Notes under the pieces: generated by a model
The model's database searches: none
The model's input: the letters and a program-made list of their open reading frames with translations, nothing else
What the model was told of the DNA's origin: nothing
Program-made: the position numbers and the translations under genes
Assembly: GCA_035633255.1 (NCBI GenBank)
Contig: DASQFD010000107.1
Span: 1-33,578, forward strand
From: DASQFD01 sp035633255
GTDB taxonomy: Bacteria > Actinomycetota > Actinomycetes > Actinomycetales > Dermatophilaceae
Reading direction: 5' to 3'
Length of the DNA: 33,578 bases
Shown: positions 25,749 to 33,376 of the stretch, one piece after another
Layout: the number at the start of each line of letters is the position of its first letter
Position numbering within the stretch: position 1 is the first letter of the stretch

Positions 25749-25761
25749 TATTGTCCTGCCC

Positions 25762-26874
25762 ATGGCACCGGACGGTCAAACGCGAGCTCGGCGCCCCACC
25801 TTGAAGGCGGTCGCCGAGGCCGCCGGCGTCTCGCTGTCGACCGCGTCCCTCGTCTTCAGCGGCAGGGGGCCGGTGGCCGACACGACCGCCGCCCGGGTGC
25901 GCGCGGCGGCCCGCGACCTCGGGTATGCCGGCCCCGACCCGGTCGCGTCGTCCCTGCGGCACGGCCGCACCGGCACCGTCGCCGTGGTCGTCGAGGGGCG
26001 CCTGCTGCACGCCTTCCGCGACCCCTTCGCGGTCGCCCTGCTCGACGGGCTGGCCCAGGAGCTCGACGAGGCGGCGACCGCGATGCTGCTCGTCGCGCAG
26101 CGGCCCGAGGACCCGGCCTCGGCCGTGGGGCGGCTGGCCCTGAACGCGGTGGACGCCGTCGCCTTCGCGCTCTGCGGTCCCCGCGACAACCCGGTGGTGG
26201 CCCACCTCGCGGGTCGGGGCATCCCGATGGTCGGCGCCGGGGCCCCGGTGGACCCGCGGGTCGTGCAGCTCCTCGTGGACGACCGCGGCGCGAGCGCCGG
26301 CGCGGCCCGCCACCTGGCCGCGCTCGGCCACCGCCGGGTCGCCCACGTGGCCATGCCCCTCTCCCCCGGGGCGGTCACCGGACGGGCCGGGCCCGCGGAG
26401 GTCGCGCACGCGGCATACCCGGACTCCCGGGACCGCGCGCTCGGGTTCGCCGACGTCTTCGGGGCGCGCGCCCCGCTGGCGCAGGCGGCCCTTCCCGATG
26501 TCGCGGAGGGGGCCGCGGCGGCGCGGCTCCTGCTCGACGTCCCCGCCGACGAGCGCCCGACCGCCGTGGTGGCGCAGTCGGACCTGCTCGCGGTGGGCGT
26601 GGTCCGGGCCGCCGGGGCGCTCGGGCTGCGCGTGCCGGCCGACCTCTCGGTCACCGGCTTCGACGGGGTGGAGCTGCCCTGGTTCGACGCGGTGCTGACC
26701 ACGGTGGTGCAGCCCGCCGAGGCCAAGGGGCGCCGGCTCGGCGCGATGGTGCTGGCCCTGGCGCGCGGGGAGCAGGTCGCCGACGCGGAGCTGCCACTCA
26801 GCCTCCGGGTCGGGACGACGTCCGGACCGCCCCCGGGCTCAGCCGCACCGCCGCGCCCGGGTCGAAGCGGCTGA
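25762..26874 (+). CDS. LacI-family transcriptional regulator
   Basis: This 370-residue regulator has an N-terminal helix-turn-helix and hinge (PTLKAVAEAAGVSLSTASLVFSGRG, then TAARVRAAARDLGY) and a periplasmic-binding-like effector domain (VDAVAFALCG, GIPMVGAG, DDRGASAGAARHLAALGHRRVAH, PTAVVAQSDLLAVGVVRAAGALGLRVPADLSVTGFDG). The ATG at 25762 starts seven bases after TATTGT, so the mRNA is probably leaderless; an in-frame upstream start would run through the operator. It most likely represses the divergent MFS gene and itself and is released by a sugar-like ligand. Its last 77 bp overlap the convergent secreted-protein gene; the tail TSGPPPGSAAPPRPGRSG is low-complexity and may be a late extension. 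Confidence 0.93.
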   Translation: MAPDGQTRARRPTLKAVAEAAGVSLSTASLVFSGRGPVADTTAARVRAAARDLGYAGPDPVASSLRHGRTGTVAVVVEGRLLHAFRDPFAVALLDGLAQELDEAATAMLLVAQRPEDPASAVGRLALNAVDAVAFALCGPRDNPVVAHLAGRGIPMVGAGAPVDPRVVQLLVDDRGASAGAARHLAALGHRRVAHVAMPLSPGAVTGRAGPAEVAHAAYPDSRDRALGFADVFGARAPLAQAALPDVAEGAAAARLLLDVPADERPTAVVAQSDLLAVGVVRAAGALGLRVPADLSVTGFDGVELPWFDAVLTTVVQPAEAKGRRLGAMVLALARGEQVADAELPLSLRVGTTSGPPPGSAAPPRPGRSG

Positions 26875-28291
26875 GCGCGGCCGCCCGTTCGGCGGCCGGG
26901 TCGGCCGTGCCGGCCGGGCTGGCCGGGCGGGCCGGGTCGGTCGGGCTGGCCGGGCGGGCTGACCGCTCGCCGGACGGCTCGACGTCGAAGGTGCCCACCA
27001 CGTCGTCGAGGACGTGCGCGGAGCCGGCGTTGTTGTAGACGGCGAAGGTCGTGGTCCCGGTCGCCGTGCCGGCGACCACCGGCAGCGCCGCCGAGGCGAC
27101 CGTCTGGGCCACGTCACCGTTGACGCTGCTCGTCGCGGGGCGCGCCTGCCCGGCACCGGCCCACAGGGTCAGGTAGGTGCCGGCGCTCGGGGCGACCAGG
27201 GTGGCGTTGGTCGCGAGGGCCACCGTCGACGCGCCGGCGACGGTGCCGGGCACGCTGACCGTCCGGGTCTGCCGGGCGGTGAACGGGCCGACCGTGGTCC
27301 CGGTGCCGTTGCGCGAGTCGAGCACCCGCCGCGGCGGGACGGCACGGAAGCGGGTGCCGCTGCCGTCGGACGCGGCGTAGGCGCCGACGTAGTCGACGAC
27401 GACGTGCATCGACCCGGAGGACCCGTTGCGGACCCCGAAGCAGGTGACGGCGCCCCCCGCCCCGTCGTCGCACAGGCTCGTGCCGACGACGGCCATGTTG
27501 GAGACGGTGCGGCCCTGGACGTAGTTCAGGGTGGAGGTGGTCGGCGCGGACCCGCTGCCGTCCCACGTCGTGAGGTAGCCGCCCCGCTGCGGCGTCACGG
27601 CGGTGAGGTTGAGTGCCAGCGCGTCGGTGGCGTCGGCGCCGGCGTCGTCACCGAAGTCGATCCCGATGAGGAAGGCCTCGCCCGGAGCGACGATGACGTC
27701 CTGCCGCGAGTCGTACAGGCGCTCCGGGACGTCCGGGTAGTAGGCCGCGCCGAGCTGGTCCGCGGTGGGCACGCTCCCGGTCGCGTGGTACCAGCCGAGG
27801 ACGTCGACGATGACGTGCGTCGAGCCGGCGCTGTTGAAGAGGCGCAGGTTGCCGCCGGCGTCCAGGGGGACGGTCACCAGGTTGGCGCGCGTCCACCCGC
27901 GGGCGAAGTTGATGCTCGACGCCGTCGGTCGCGTGCCTCCCGCCCACGCGGTGAGGTAGCCGGACGCGGTGGGGCCGGTGACGGTGAGGTTGACGACGAC
28001 GGCGGACACTCCCGTGGCCGGCACCGCGCCGGAGGGTGAGGGGTCCACGACCCGCGTCTGGCCAGAACCGAGCGCGCCTCCGGAGGCCCGCGTGTCGAGG
28101 ATGCGCTGCGGTGCGGCGCGCGGCTCGTAGCTGCCCCCGAGCTGGTATGCCGTGGAGCCGGCCGGTGCGGCCGGCGCCGCGGCCGCCGCCGTCGGAGCGG
28201 TGAGGAGGGCCCCGACCACGGCCGCCGCGACGGGCAGGGCGGCGATGACCGACAGGGGACGGGCGGCGGGACGGGCGAGGCCACGAGCCAC
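26798..28291 (-). CDS. Secreted protein with three ~130-residue RILDTR-type repeats
   Basis: This 497-residue protein starts with a Sec signal peptide (hydrophobic 14-38, Ala-rich cleavage area). Three repeats begin with RILDTR (63-68), RLYDSR (191-196) and RVLDSR (322-327), each followed by a VxNLT-type beta segment, a GYLTxW element and a closing HVxVDxxG element (THVIVDVLGWY, MHVVVDYVGAY, AHVLDDVVGTF). Such repeats occur in secreted actinobacterial proteins, often beside hydrolase domains; here there is none and no anchor. The function is unknown; a beta-rich adhesive or wall-binding role is possible. The GTG at 28291 has AAGGAG six bases upstream. The last 77 bp overlap the LacI gene, giving a Pro/Ala-rich C-terminal tail. 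Confidence 0.82.
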   Translation of the reverse strand: MARGLARPAARPLSVIAALPVAAAVVGALLTAPTAAAAAPAAPAGSTAYQLGGSYEPRAAPQRILDTRASGGALGSGQTRVVDPSPSGAVPATGVSAVVVNLTVTGPTASGYLTAWAGGTRPTASSINFARGWTRANLVTVPLDAGGNLRLFNSAGSTHVIVDVLGWYHATGSVPTADQLGAAYYPDVPERLYDSRQDVIVAPGEAFLIGIDFGDDAGADATDALALNLTAVTPQRGGYLTTWDGSGSAPTTSTLNYVQGRTVSNMAVVGTSLCDDGAGGAVTCFGVRNGSSGSMHVVVDYVGAYAASDGSGTRFRAVPPRRVLDSRNGTGTTVGPFTARQTRTVSVPGTVAGASTVALATNATLVAPSAGTYLTLWAGAGQARPATSSVNGDVAQTVASAALPVVAGTATGTTTFAVYNNAGSAHVLDDVVGTFDVEPSGERSARPASPTDPARPASPAGTADPAAERAAALSRFDPGAAVRLSPGAVRTSSRPGG

Positions 28292-28380
28292 GGAGAGCTC
28301 CTTCCCGGAGCGCACGAGCGGACGACCGCCGCTCAGACTAGGACCGGCCACCGCACGCCGCACCCCGAGGGTGGGCGGGC

Positions 28381-29850
28381 TCAGGAGCGCGCGGGGTCCT
28401 CCGGAGGAGCCTCGTCGGTGACCACCTCCGCCTCCACCGTGACGACGTCCACGGTGACGACGTCCACCTCCTCGACGGCCTCGGCCCGGGCGACCACGAC
28501 CTCGGCCTCCGCAGTGACGACGTCCACCTCCTCGACCACCTCCACCTCGAGCTCATCGGTCGGCTCTCCGGCCGCCGCGTCGTCGTCGGGGACCAGCGCG
28601 TCGAGGTCGACGGCCTGGCCCGCGGTGTCGGTGACCACGGCCTGGTCGAGCAGGGTCGCCAGCGCCTTGCGGCGGGCGACCTCGGAGACCATCGAGGGCA
28701 CCTGGCCCTCGCGGTCGATCGCCTGGGCGAAGGTGTTCGGGTCCATGCCGTACTGTTGGGCGCTCATGATGAGGTACTCGATGAGCTCCGGCTGCTCCAC
28801 CGAGACCTCGAGCTTCTCGGCGATGGCGTCGAGCAGGAACTGCCCGCGCAGGGCGCGCCGGGTGTTCTCGCCGACCTCGGCGCGGTGCTCCTCGTCCTCG
28901 AGGCGGTCCTCGTTCTCGAGGTGGACATGCACCTCAGCGTCGACGATCCCGTCCGGCACCGGCACGTCCACCGTGTCGAGCAGGTGCTCGAGGAGCCGGT
29001 CCCGGGCCTGGACGCCCTGCTCGAGGCGCTTGGCGTGCTCGGCCTGGGAGACGACGTCGGCACGCAGCTCCTCCATGGTGTCGAACTCCGAGGCGATCTG
29101 GGCGAACTCGTCGTCCAGCTCGGGGAGCTCGCGCACCTTGACCGACTGGAGGGTCACGGTGCACTCGGCGTCCTCGCCGGCGCGGTCGCCACCGGCCAGC
29201 GGCGCGGTGAACGTGGCCGTCTCGCCCGCCGACAGGCCCGTCAGTGCCTCGTCGATGCCCTCGAGCATCGTCCCCGACCCCACCTCGTAGGACACCCCGG
29301 TGACCGAGTCGATCTCCTCCTCGCCGATCCGGGCGGCGAGGTCCAGGGAGACCAGGTCACCGGAGTCGGCCGGCCGCTCGACACCGGTGAGCGTGCCGAA
29401 GCGCTGGCGCAGGGCCGTCAGCCGCTCCTCGACGTCCTCGTCGGTGACGGTGACGACGTCGACCTCGACGGCGATGCCCTCGAGGTCGGGCAGGGTGATC
29501 TCGGGCCGGACGTCGGTCTCGACGGTGAAGGTCAGCTCCTCGCCGTCGGCTAGCGGCACGCCGGTGACGTCCACCTGCGGCTGGCCGATCGCCTTCACGT
29601 TGGAGCTCTCGACGGCCTCGGCGTAGAACCGTGGCAGCGCCTCGTTGACCGCCTCCTGCACGACCGCCCCGCGGCCGAACCGCTGGTCGATGATGCGGGC
29701 CGGGACCTTGCCCCGCCGGAAGCCGGGGACCTGCACCGAGGACCCGATGGTCCGGTACGCCGTGTCGAGGTCCGGCCTCAGCTCGTCGAAGGGCACCTCG
29801 ACGGTGAGCTTCACCCGGGTCGGGCTGAGGTTCTCCACGGCACTCTTCAC
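28381..29850 (-). CDS. tig: Trigger factor with extended repetitive C-terminus
   Basis: This 489-residue ribosome-associated chaperone/prolyl isomerase has the ribosome-docking signature GFRRGKVP (43-50), the PPIase domain (DSGDLVSLDLAARIGEEEIDSV...) and the C-terminal chaperone arms. From about residue 425 a tail rich in Glu, Val and Asp repeats VEEVDVVT and VVTAEAEVV units and ends EDPARS; the DNA is internally repetitive at 28430-28560. Trigger factors often end in an acidic tail, but this patterned version is unusual. The GTG at 29850 (VKSAVENLSPTRVKLTVEV) has GGAG eight bases upstream, and conserved sequence begins right there. It is separated from clpP1 by three unrelated genes. Confidence 0.95.
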   Translation of the reverse strand: MKSAVENLSPTRVKLTVEVPFDELRPDLDTAYRTIGSSVQVPGFRRGKVPARIIDQRFGRGAVVQEAVNEALPRFYAEAVESSNVKAIGQPQVDVTGVPLADGEELTFTVETDVRPEITLPDLEGIAVEVDVVTVTDEDVEERLTALRQRFGTLTGVERPADSGDLVSLDLAARIGEEEIDSVTGVSYEVGSGTMLEGIDEALTGLSAGETATFTAPLAGGDRAGEDAECTVTLQSVKVRELPELDDEFAQIASEFDTMEELRADVVSQAEHAKRLEQGVQARDRLLEHLLDTVDVPVPDGIVDAEVHVHLENEDRLEDEEHRAEVGENTRRALRGQFLLDAIAEKLEVSVEQPELIEYLIMSAQQYGMDPNTFAQAIDREGQVPSMVSEVARRKALATLLDQAVVTDTAGQAVDLDALVPDDDAAAGEPTDELEVEVVEEVDVVTAEAEVVVARAEAVEEVDVVTVDVVTVEAEVVTDEAPPEDPARS

Positions 29851-30081
29851 GTTCGGCACTCCGCACTGGGGGATCGGATCGGGCGGCGCACGCGGCGCCG
29901 ACGCTGGGGCGGCGCCCACGCGGCATACCGGCCGGGCCGGCGCACGCACGCGGCTGGCGCTCGGCACATGCTAGCCGCCCGCCCACGAGGCGCCGAAACG
30001 CCCGCCCGGCCCAGCGACGCGTGCGGGGCGGTACGGTGCCACCCGTCCAGCACCGACCGGTGCCAACCACAGGGGGAAGAC

Positions 30082-31083
30082 TTGACCACGAACCGTCACC
30101 CGGTCTGGGCGGCCAGCGCCGCCCTGGCCCTGCTCGCCCTCGGAGGCGGCAGTGCCGCCGCCGTCACCGCCGCCCCGGCCCCGTCGTCGGGGTCCCCGTC
30201 GTCGGGGTCCCCGTCGGCCGCCGTCGCCGCCTGCCTGCCCGGTGCAGCCGGCGCGGCCGGCGCGGCCGGCGTGGCCGGCGCCCGCCTCGCCGAGGGAGCG
30301 ACCGCCAAGGAGCCCGCGCTCTACTCGCCGAACGAGGCCAACGCGTACGGGGTCGTCAAGAGCTCGCCCCTGATGCCCGCCGGCTCGGTCACCATCCCGA
30401 CGGTCTTCCACGTCATCAGCGACGAGAACCCGACCGGCGCCGAGCGCGCGCGCATGGAGACGATGATCGGCGCGCAGATGGACGTGCGCAACGCGTCGTA
30501 TGCCGGGGAGACCTCCCCCACCGCCGCGGACAGCCCGTTCCGCTTCTCCCTGGAGAAGACCACGTGGACGACCAACCCCGCCTGGTACACGGTCGTGCCG
30601 GGCAAGAACGAGCGGGACATGAAGAAGGCGCTCCACGAGGGGGACTCCACGACGCTGAACGTCTACGTCGCCGACATCGGCGGCGGGCTGCTCGGCTGGG
30701 CCTACTTCCCCAAGGGCTACAACAACGGGCGGGACTTCGTCGACGGCGTGGTCATGCTCGACGAGTCGATGCCGGGCGGCACCGCGGGCAAGTACTCCCT
30801 CGGCGACACGCTGACCCACGAGGTGGGCCACTGGATGATGCTGGAGCACACCTTCAAGTCCGGGTGCTCGGCGTCGAACGACTTCGTCACGGACACGCCT
30901 CGTGAGGCGCACCCGCAGTTCGACTGCCCGGAGGGGGCCGACACCTGCCCCGCGCCGGGCCTCGACCCGATCCACAACTTCATGGACTACACGCAGGACT
31001 CGTGCATGGACGAGTTCACGCCCGGCCAGGTCAAGCGCATGAACGACGCGTGGATCGCCTTCCGGGCCGGCGGTCTCGGCTGA
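30082..31083 (+). CDS. Secreted M43 (pappalysin-like) zinc metalloprotease
   Basis: This 333-residue protein has a signal peptide, then a low-complexity Ala/Gly/Pro/Ser stretch with two short DNA repeats (30182-30220, 30243-30285), and a catalytic domain. HEVGHWMMLEH (246-256) supplies the three zinc-binding histidines (H246, H250, H256) and catalytic E247. NFMDYTQDSCMDEFTPGQVKRM near 299-320 is the Met-turn region of family M43. WAYFPKGYNNGRDFVDGVVML and TDTPREAHPQFDCPEG also match this family. The Gly normally found in HExxHxxGxxH is Met here. The TTG start at 30082 has AGGGGG five bases upstream and gives an immediate signal peptide; a longer frame upstream is not supported. Confidence 0.9.
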   Translation: MTTNRHPVWAASAALALLALGGGSAAAVTAAPAPSSGSPSSGSPSAAVAACLPGAAGAAGAAGVAGARLAEGATAKEPALYSPNEANAYGVVKSSPLMPAGSVTIPTVFHVISDENPTGAERARMETMIGAQMDVRNASYAGETSPTAADSPFRFSLEKTTWTTNPAWYTVVPGKNERDMKKALHEGDSTTLNVYVADIGGGLLGWAYFPKGYNNGRDFVDGVVMLDESMPGGTAGKYSLGDTLTHEVGHWMMLEHTFKSGCSASNDFVTDTPREAHPQFDCPEGADTCPAPGLDPIHNFMDYTQDSCMDEFTPGQVKRMNDAWIAFRAGGLG

Positions 31084-31099
31084 CCCAGGCGCCGACCTT

Positions 31100-31159
31100 G
31101 GCGCCGGGCGGGGTGCCGGGCGGGGCGCCGGGCGGGGCGCCGGGCGGGGTGCCGGGCCC
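31100..31159. repeat. 12-bp tandem repeat, five copies
   Basis: Five successive copies of GG(C/T)GCCGGGCGG lie just after the metalloprotease stop codon (31081-31083); the last copy ends in CCC. The array is outside any supported gene. It could be read as a Gly-Pro coding repeat in another frame, but no gene was found. Confidence 0.8.
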
Positions 31160-31166
31160 ACGGAAG

Positions 31167-31240
31167 CGGCTCGCGAGCCGTCCTCTCACTCCCGAGCCTG
31201 TTCGAACAGGCTCGGGAGTGCGGATGGGGCTCGCGAGCCG
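31167..31240. repeat. Long palindromic repeat block (interspersed repeat, copy B)
   Basis: The block contains CGGCTCGCGAGCCG (31167-31180, a perfect 14-bp palindrome), a perfect 34-bp palindrome at 31187-31220 centred on TTCGAA with arms CACTCCCGAGCCTGTTC, and GGGGCTCGCGAGCC from about 31226. The words GTTC..ACAGGCTCG and GGGGCTCGCGAGCC are shared with the element at 1970-2043. It lies between the metalloprotease and tRNA-Pro, which are convergent, so it may also serve as a two-way terminator. Confidence 0.85.
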
Positions 31241-31283
31241 GCTCCGTCGGTGCGGATGGGCAGCGGTATGCCGGGTGGCCGGG

Positions 31284-31357
31284 TCGGGGTAGCCGGATTC
31301 GAACCGGCGGCCTTCCGCTCCCAAAGCGGACGCGCTACCAAGCTGCGCCATACCCCG
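31284..31357 (-). tRNA. tRNA-Pro (TGG)
   Basis: Read on the minus strand, a complete cloverleaf is seen: acceptor CGGGGTA paired with TACCCCG, a D-arm with AGCTTGGTAGCGC, anticodon stem TCCGC/GCGGA with loop TTTGGGA (anticodon TGG), and T-arm with GGTTCGAATCC. The discriminator is A. CCA is not encoded (CCC follows), as is common in actinobacteria. It reads proline codons, mainly CCA. Confidence 0.95.
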
Positions 31358-31446
31358 TCGCCGCCGGGGGTCGTGGTGCTCCCCGGCCGACGGCGGCCAC
31401 TAGGCTAGCCGCTGCCCGAGGCCGGCCCCGCGGTCCGCCCCGGTGC

Positions 31447-31517
31447 GCGGGTGTAGCTCAATGGCAGAGCCCCAGCCTTCCAAGCTGGCCATGCGGGTTC
31501 GATCCCCGTCACCCGCT
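31447..31517 (+). tRNA. tRNA-Gly (TCC)
   Basis: A complete cloverleaf is present: acceptor GCGGGTG paired with CACCCGC, D-arm TAGCTCAATGGCAGAGC, anticodon stem CCAGC/GCTGG with loop CTTCCAA (anticodon TCC), and T-arm GGGTTCGATCCCC. The discriminator is T and CCA is not encoded. It is divergent from tRNA-Pro. An integrase gene begins 79 bp past its 3' end, pointing toward it, so the tRNA 3' end is the likely attachment site of the element to the right. Confidence 0.95.
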
Positions 31518-31595
31518 CTCACGTTCTTGCAGGTCAGCGGCGTGATCGCTACTTTGGTAGGGGCGGGGTGAATGAGCCTAAACTGGTCGTGCCCA

Positions 31596-32732
31596 CTACG
31601 TGCCCAAACTCGCTGACGCTCCCCCGCTGGCCCCCATTTCCGCGGCCAGGATGAGGTTGTCTAGGTCCTCGGCGATCTGTCGGTCCCGCGCCAGCGTGCG
31701 GTGCTGGTAGATCAGCGCGGCTCGCATGCTGCTGTGTCCCATTCGTCCCATCAGCTCGCGCGTGCTCGCACCGGTGGCGGCCGCCAGGTGGTTGCCGGTG
31801 TGCCGGAGGTCGTGGAAATGAAAAGCATTGGGCACGCCCGCCTGCGCCTTGGCCTCTCGCCATTGGCGAGTCCAGTAACTGCGACGGGGCGAGGCGCCCT
31901 TCTCTCCGACAAACACACGCCCTTGCGGGTCGGCTTCGGCGTAGTGCTCCAGGTGGAACGCCAGATCCTGGACGAGGGCCCGTGGCAGCGCTACCAGACG
32001 GCGCCCTGCCGTGGTCTTCGTCTGCTTGATGACGAGCGTGGCTCCGACCTCGGCCACCGTGCGGCGAACGTTGACCGTCGCGGACTCGAGGTCGATGTCG
32101 GCTCGCTGGAGCCCGACCAACTCCCCCCATCGCAGTGATGCGAGAGCTGCGAGCAGCACCATGCAGCGGTACCGCGGCTTGACGGCATCGGCCAGTGCGA
32201 AGACCTGCTCGAGCGAGAGCACGGGGCGCTCCGCTGGTCGTTCCTCGCCGGCTCCCTTCAGCCGGCATGGGTTGCGGGCGAGGATCCCGTCATCGACGGC
32301 CGTGTTGAGGATCGCCCTGAGGAGTCGGTATGCCTTGGCGACGGTTGATTGCCCCACGTCCTCGGCAAGAAGGGTCAAGCGCCAACTTCGAACCACTTGA
32401 GTGGTGATGTCCTCGAGGCGGATCGAGCCAAGATGGGGAAGTAGATGACGGCGCAGCAGGCCCTGGTACAACTCCACCGTCCTGGCGGAGAGTCGAGGAC
32501 GCTCTTGCAGCCACCTGTGCGCGTAGCGGTCGAAGCGCTCAGCGGCGAGGCGCCTGTCCACCCAAGCGCCCCGCGCGATCTCTGCGTCGATGAGAGACAG
32601 AGCTCGCCGAGCCTCTGTCCTGGTGGCGTAAGTGTGGCGAGCGGCCCGGCGTGAACCGTCGGGGCCGGTGTACCGAACCTGCCACCTTCCGGACGACAGT
32701 TGGCGAACGCCGTCCAGCCGCGGGCGAGCCAT
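31596..32732 (-). CDS. int: Tyrosine site-specific integrase
   Basis: This 378-residue recombinase has an N-terminal Arm-DNA-binding domain (QLSSGRWQVRYTGPDG), a SAM-like core-binding domain (about 60-155) and a catalytic domain with R201 (LRWGEL), H307-x-x-R310 (FHDLRHTG), H333 (MGHSS) and nucleophile Y342 (ALIYQHRT). All catalytic residues are present. The start ATG at 32732 overlaps the excisionase stop in TGATG, a translational coupling; an in-frame ATG at 32750 would lengthen the overlap. The C-terminus points at tRNA-Gly, the common layout of actinobacterial integrative elements. Bases are less GC-rich than in neighbouring genes, in line with foreign origin. It inserts and excises the element. 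Confidence 0.95.
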   Translation of the reverse strand: MARPRLDGVRQLSSGRWQVRYTGPDGSRRAARHTYATRTEARRALSLIDAEIARGAWVDRRLAAERFDRYAHRWLQERPRLSARTVELYQGLLRRHLLPHLGSIRLEDITTQVVRSWRLTLLAEDVGQSTVAKAYRLLRAILNTAVDDGILARNPCRLKGAGEERPAERPVLSLEQVFALADAVKPRYRCMVLLAALASLRWGELVGLQRADIDLESATVNVRRTVAEVGATLVIKQTKTTAGRRLVALPRALVQDLAFHLEHYAEADPQGRVFVGEKGASPRRSYWTRQWREAKAQAGVPNAFHFHDLRHTGNHLAAATGASTRELMGRMGHSSMRAALIYQHRTLARDRQIAEDLDNLILAAEMGASGGASASLGT

Positions 32733-32998
32733 CAGCCCACACGCCCCCACCGCTCGACCCGCACCTCGGGCTCGACCATGTTCGCCTCAACAAAGGCGGT
32801 GAGCGCTGACTCCGGGATGCGCACGTGCCGACCCAAGCGAACGAACCTGATGCGCCGCTCACTGATCAGGCGACGCGGGAACCGAACGGTGGTTCCGAGG
32901 ATCTCGGCCGCTTGGGCGACGGTGAGCAGGCGATCGGTCAAGACGTTGGCCTCTGCCGCCGCCGAGGGGGGACGGTGGGATGGATCCTGTACCGGCAT
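32732..32998 (-). CDS. Excisionase / MerR-like winged-helix DNA-binding protein
   Basis: This 88-residue protein has a helix-turn-helix of the excisionase type (LLTVAQAAEILGTTVRFPRRLISERRIRFVRLGRHVRIPESALTAFVE), residues about 24-71. Such proteins bend DNA at attachment sites and steer integrase toward excision; some act as regulators. The ATG at 32998 has AGGGAG about seven bases upstream. It is directly coupled to the integrase gene. A palindrome lies 52 bp upstream. Family call is firm; a role as recombination directionality factor is inferred from the pairing with int. Confidence 0.88.
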   Translation of the reverse strand: MPVQDPSHRPPSAAAEANVLTDRLLTVAQAAEILGTTVRFPRRLISERRIRFVRLGRHVRIPESALTAFVEANMVEPEVRVERWGRVG

Positions 32999-33376
32999 CT
33001 GATGTCTCCCTTCGCGGGGCCTACCATAGTTGCGCCCCTAGCGCTCCAACTGTACTGCGGTACAGAGCCCTCGAACAGCGTCCAATGCAACCGCCTCACG
33101 GAGACGGGGCTCAACGCCCTTCGCGGGGAGATCCGGCACCTGTGTTCTAGTTCCATGGCGTTGGTGTCAGGGCCTCCGTCCTGTGCGCTGGAGGGCCCCG
33201 TGAGCACGAAGCGCTTGCTCGTGTGTGCGGGTGGAGCCGTTTGGTCCGGCTGTTGCTGTCCGCTGCGTTAGCAGAAGCGTTAGCAGCGGAGAGGGTGAAG
33301 CCACGTCCGCGTGAGCCGTCCACAGGTCCGCCCTTGAGCGGAGCTGGATGTCGGTCGTCGGTGCCACGCTGGCCGG
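32999..33376. other. Non-coding gap inside the mobile element
   Basis: No convincing gene is seen in these 378 bp. The region is less GC-rich than the backbone. It holds the palindrome at 33050-33065, a direct repeat GCGTTAGCAG (33265-33274 and 33277-33286), and flanking arms CCGCTGC (33260-33266) and GCAGCGG (33283-33289) that could form a hairpin. A 23-codon frame (33200-33271) with GGAGGG before its GTG is possible but unsupported. No copy of the tRNA-Gly 3' end is found here. Confidence 0.6.
33050..33065. promoter_or_regulatory. Palindrome upstream of xis-int, candidate operator
   Basis: CTGTAC (33050-33055) and GTACAG (33060-33065) are exact complements with a 4-nt spacer. The site lies about 50 bp before the excisionase start and may bind a repressor of the element. 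No regulator gene is visible inside the window. Confidence 0.4.

Noticed and set aside
29968..30081. Upstream extension of the metalloprotease gene from a more distal start
   Set aside because: It would place 38 polar residues before a clear signal peptide, while a TTG with a good ribosome site lies directly before that peptide.
31100..31159. 12-bp tandem array considered as a replication or plasmid iteron set
   Set aside because: There is no replication protein gene nearby and the units are simple GC-rich repeats beside a gene end.
32825..33271. A 148-codon plus-strand frame over xis and the gap
   Set aside because: Most of it is antisense to the excisionase gene and it has no recognisable domain; only its last 23 codons have a possible own start.
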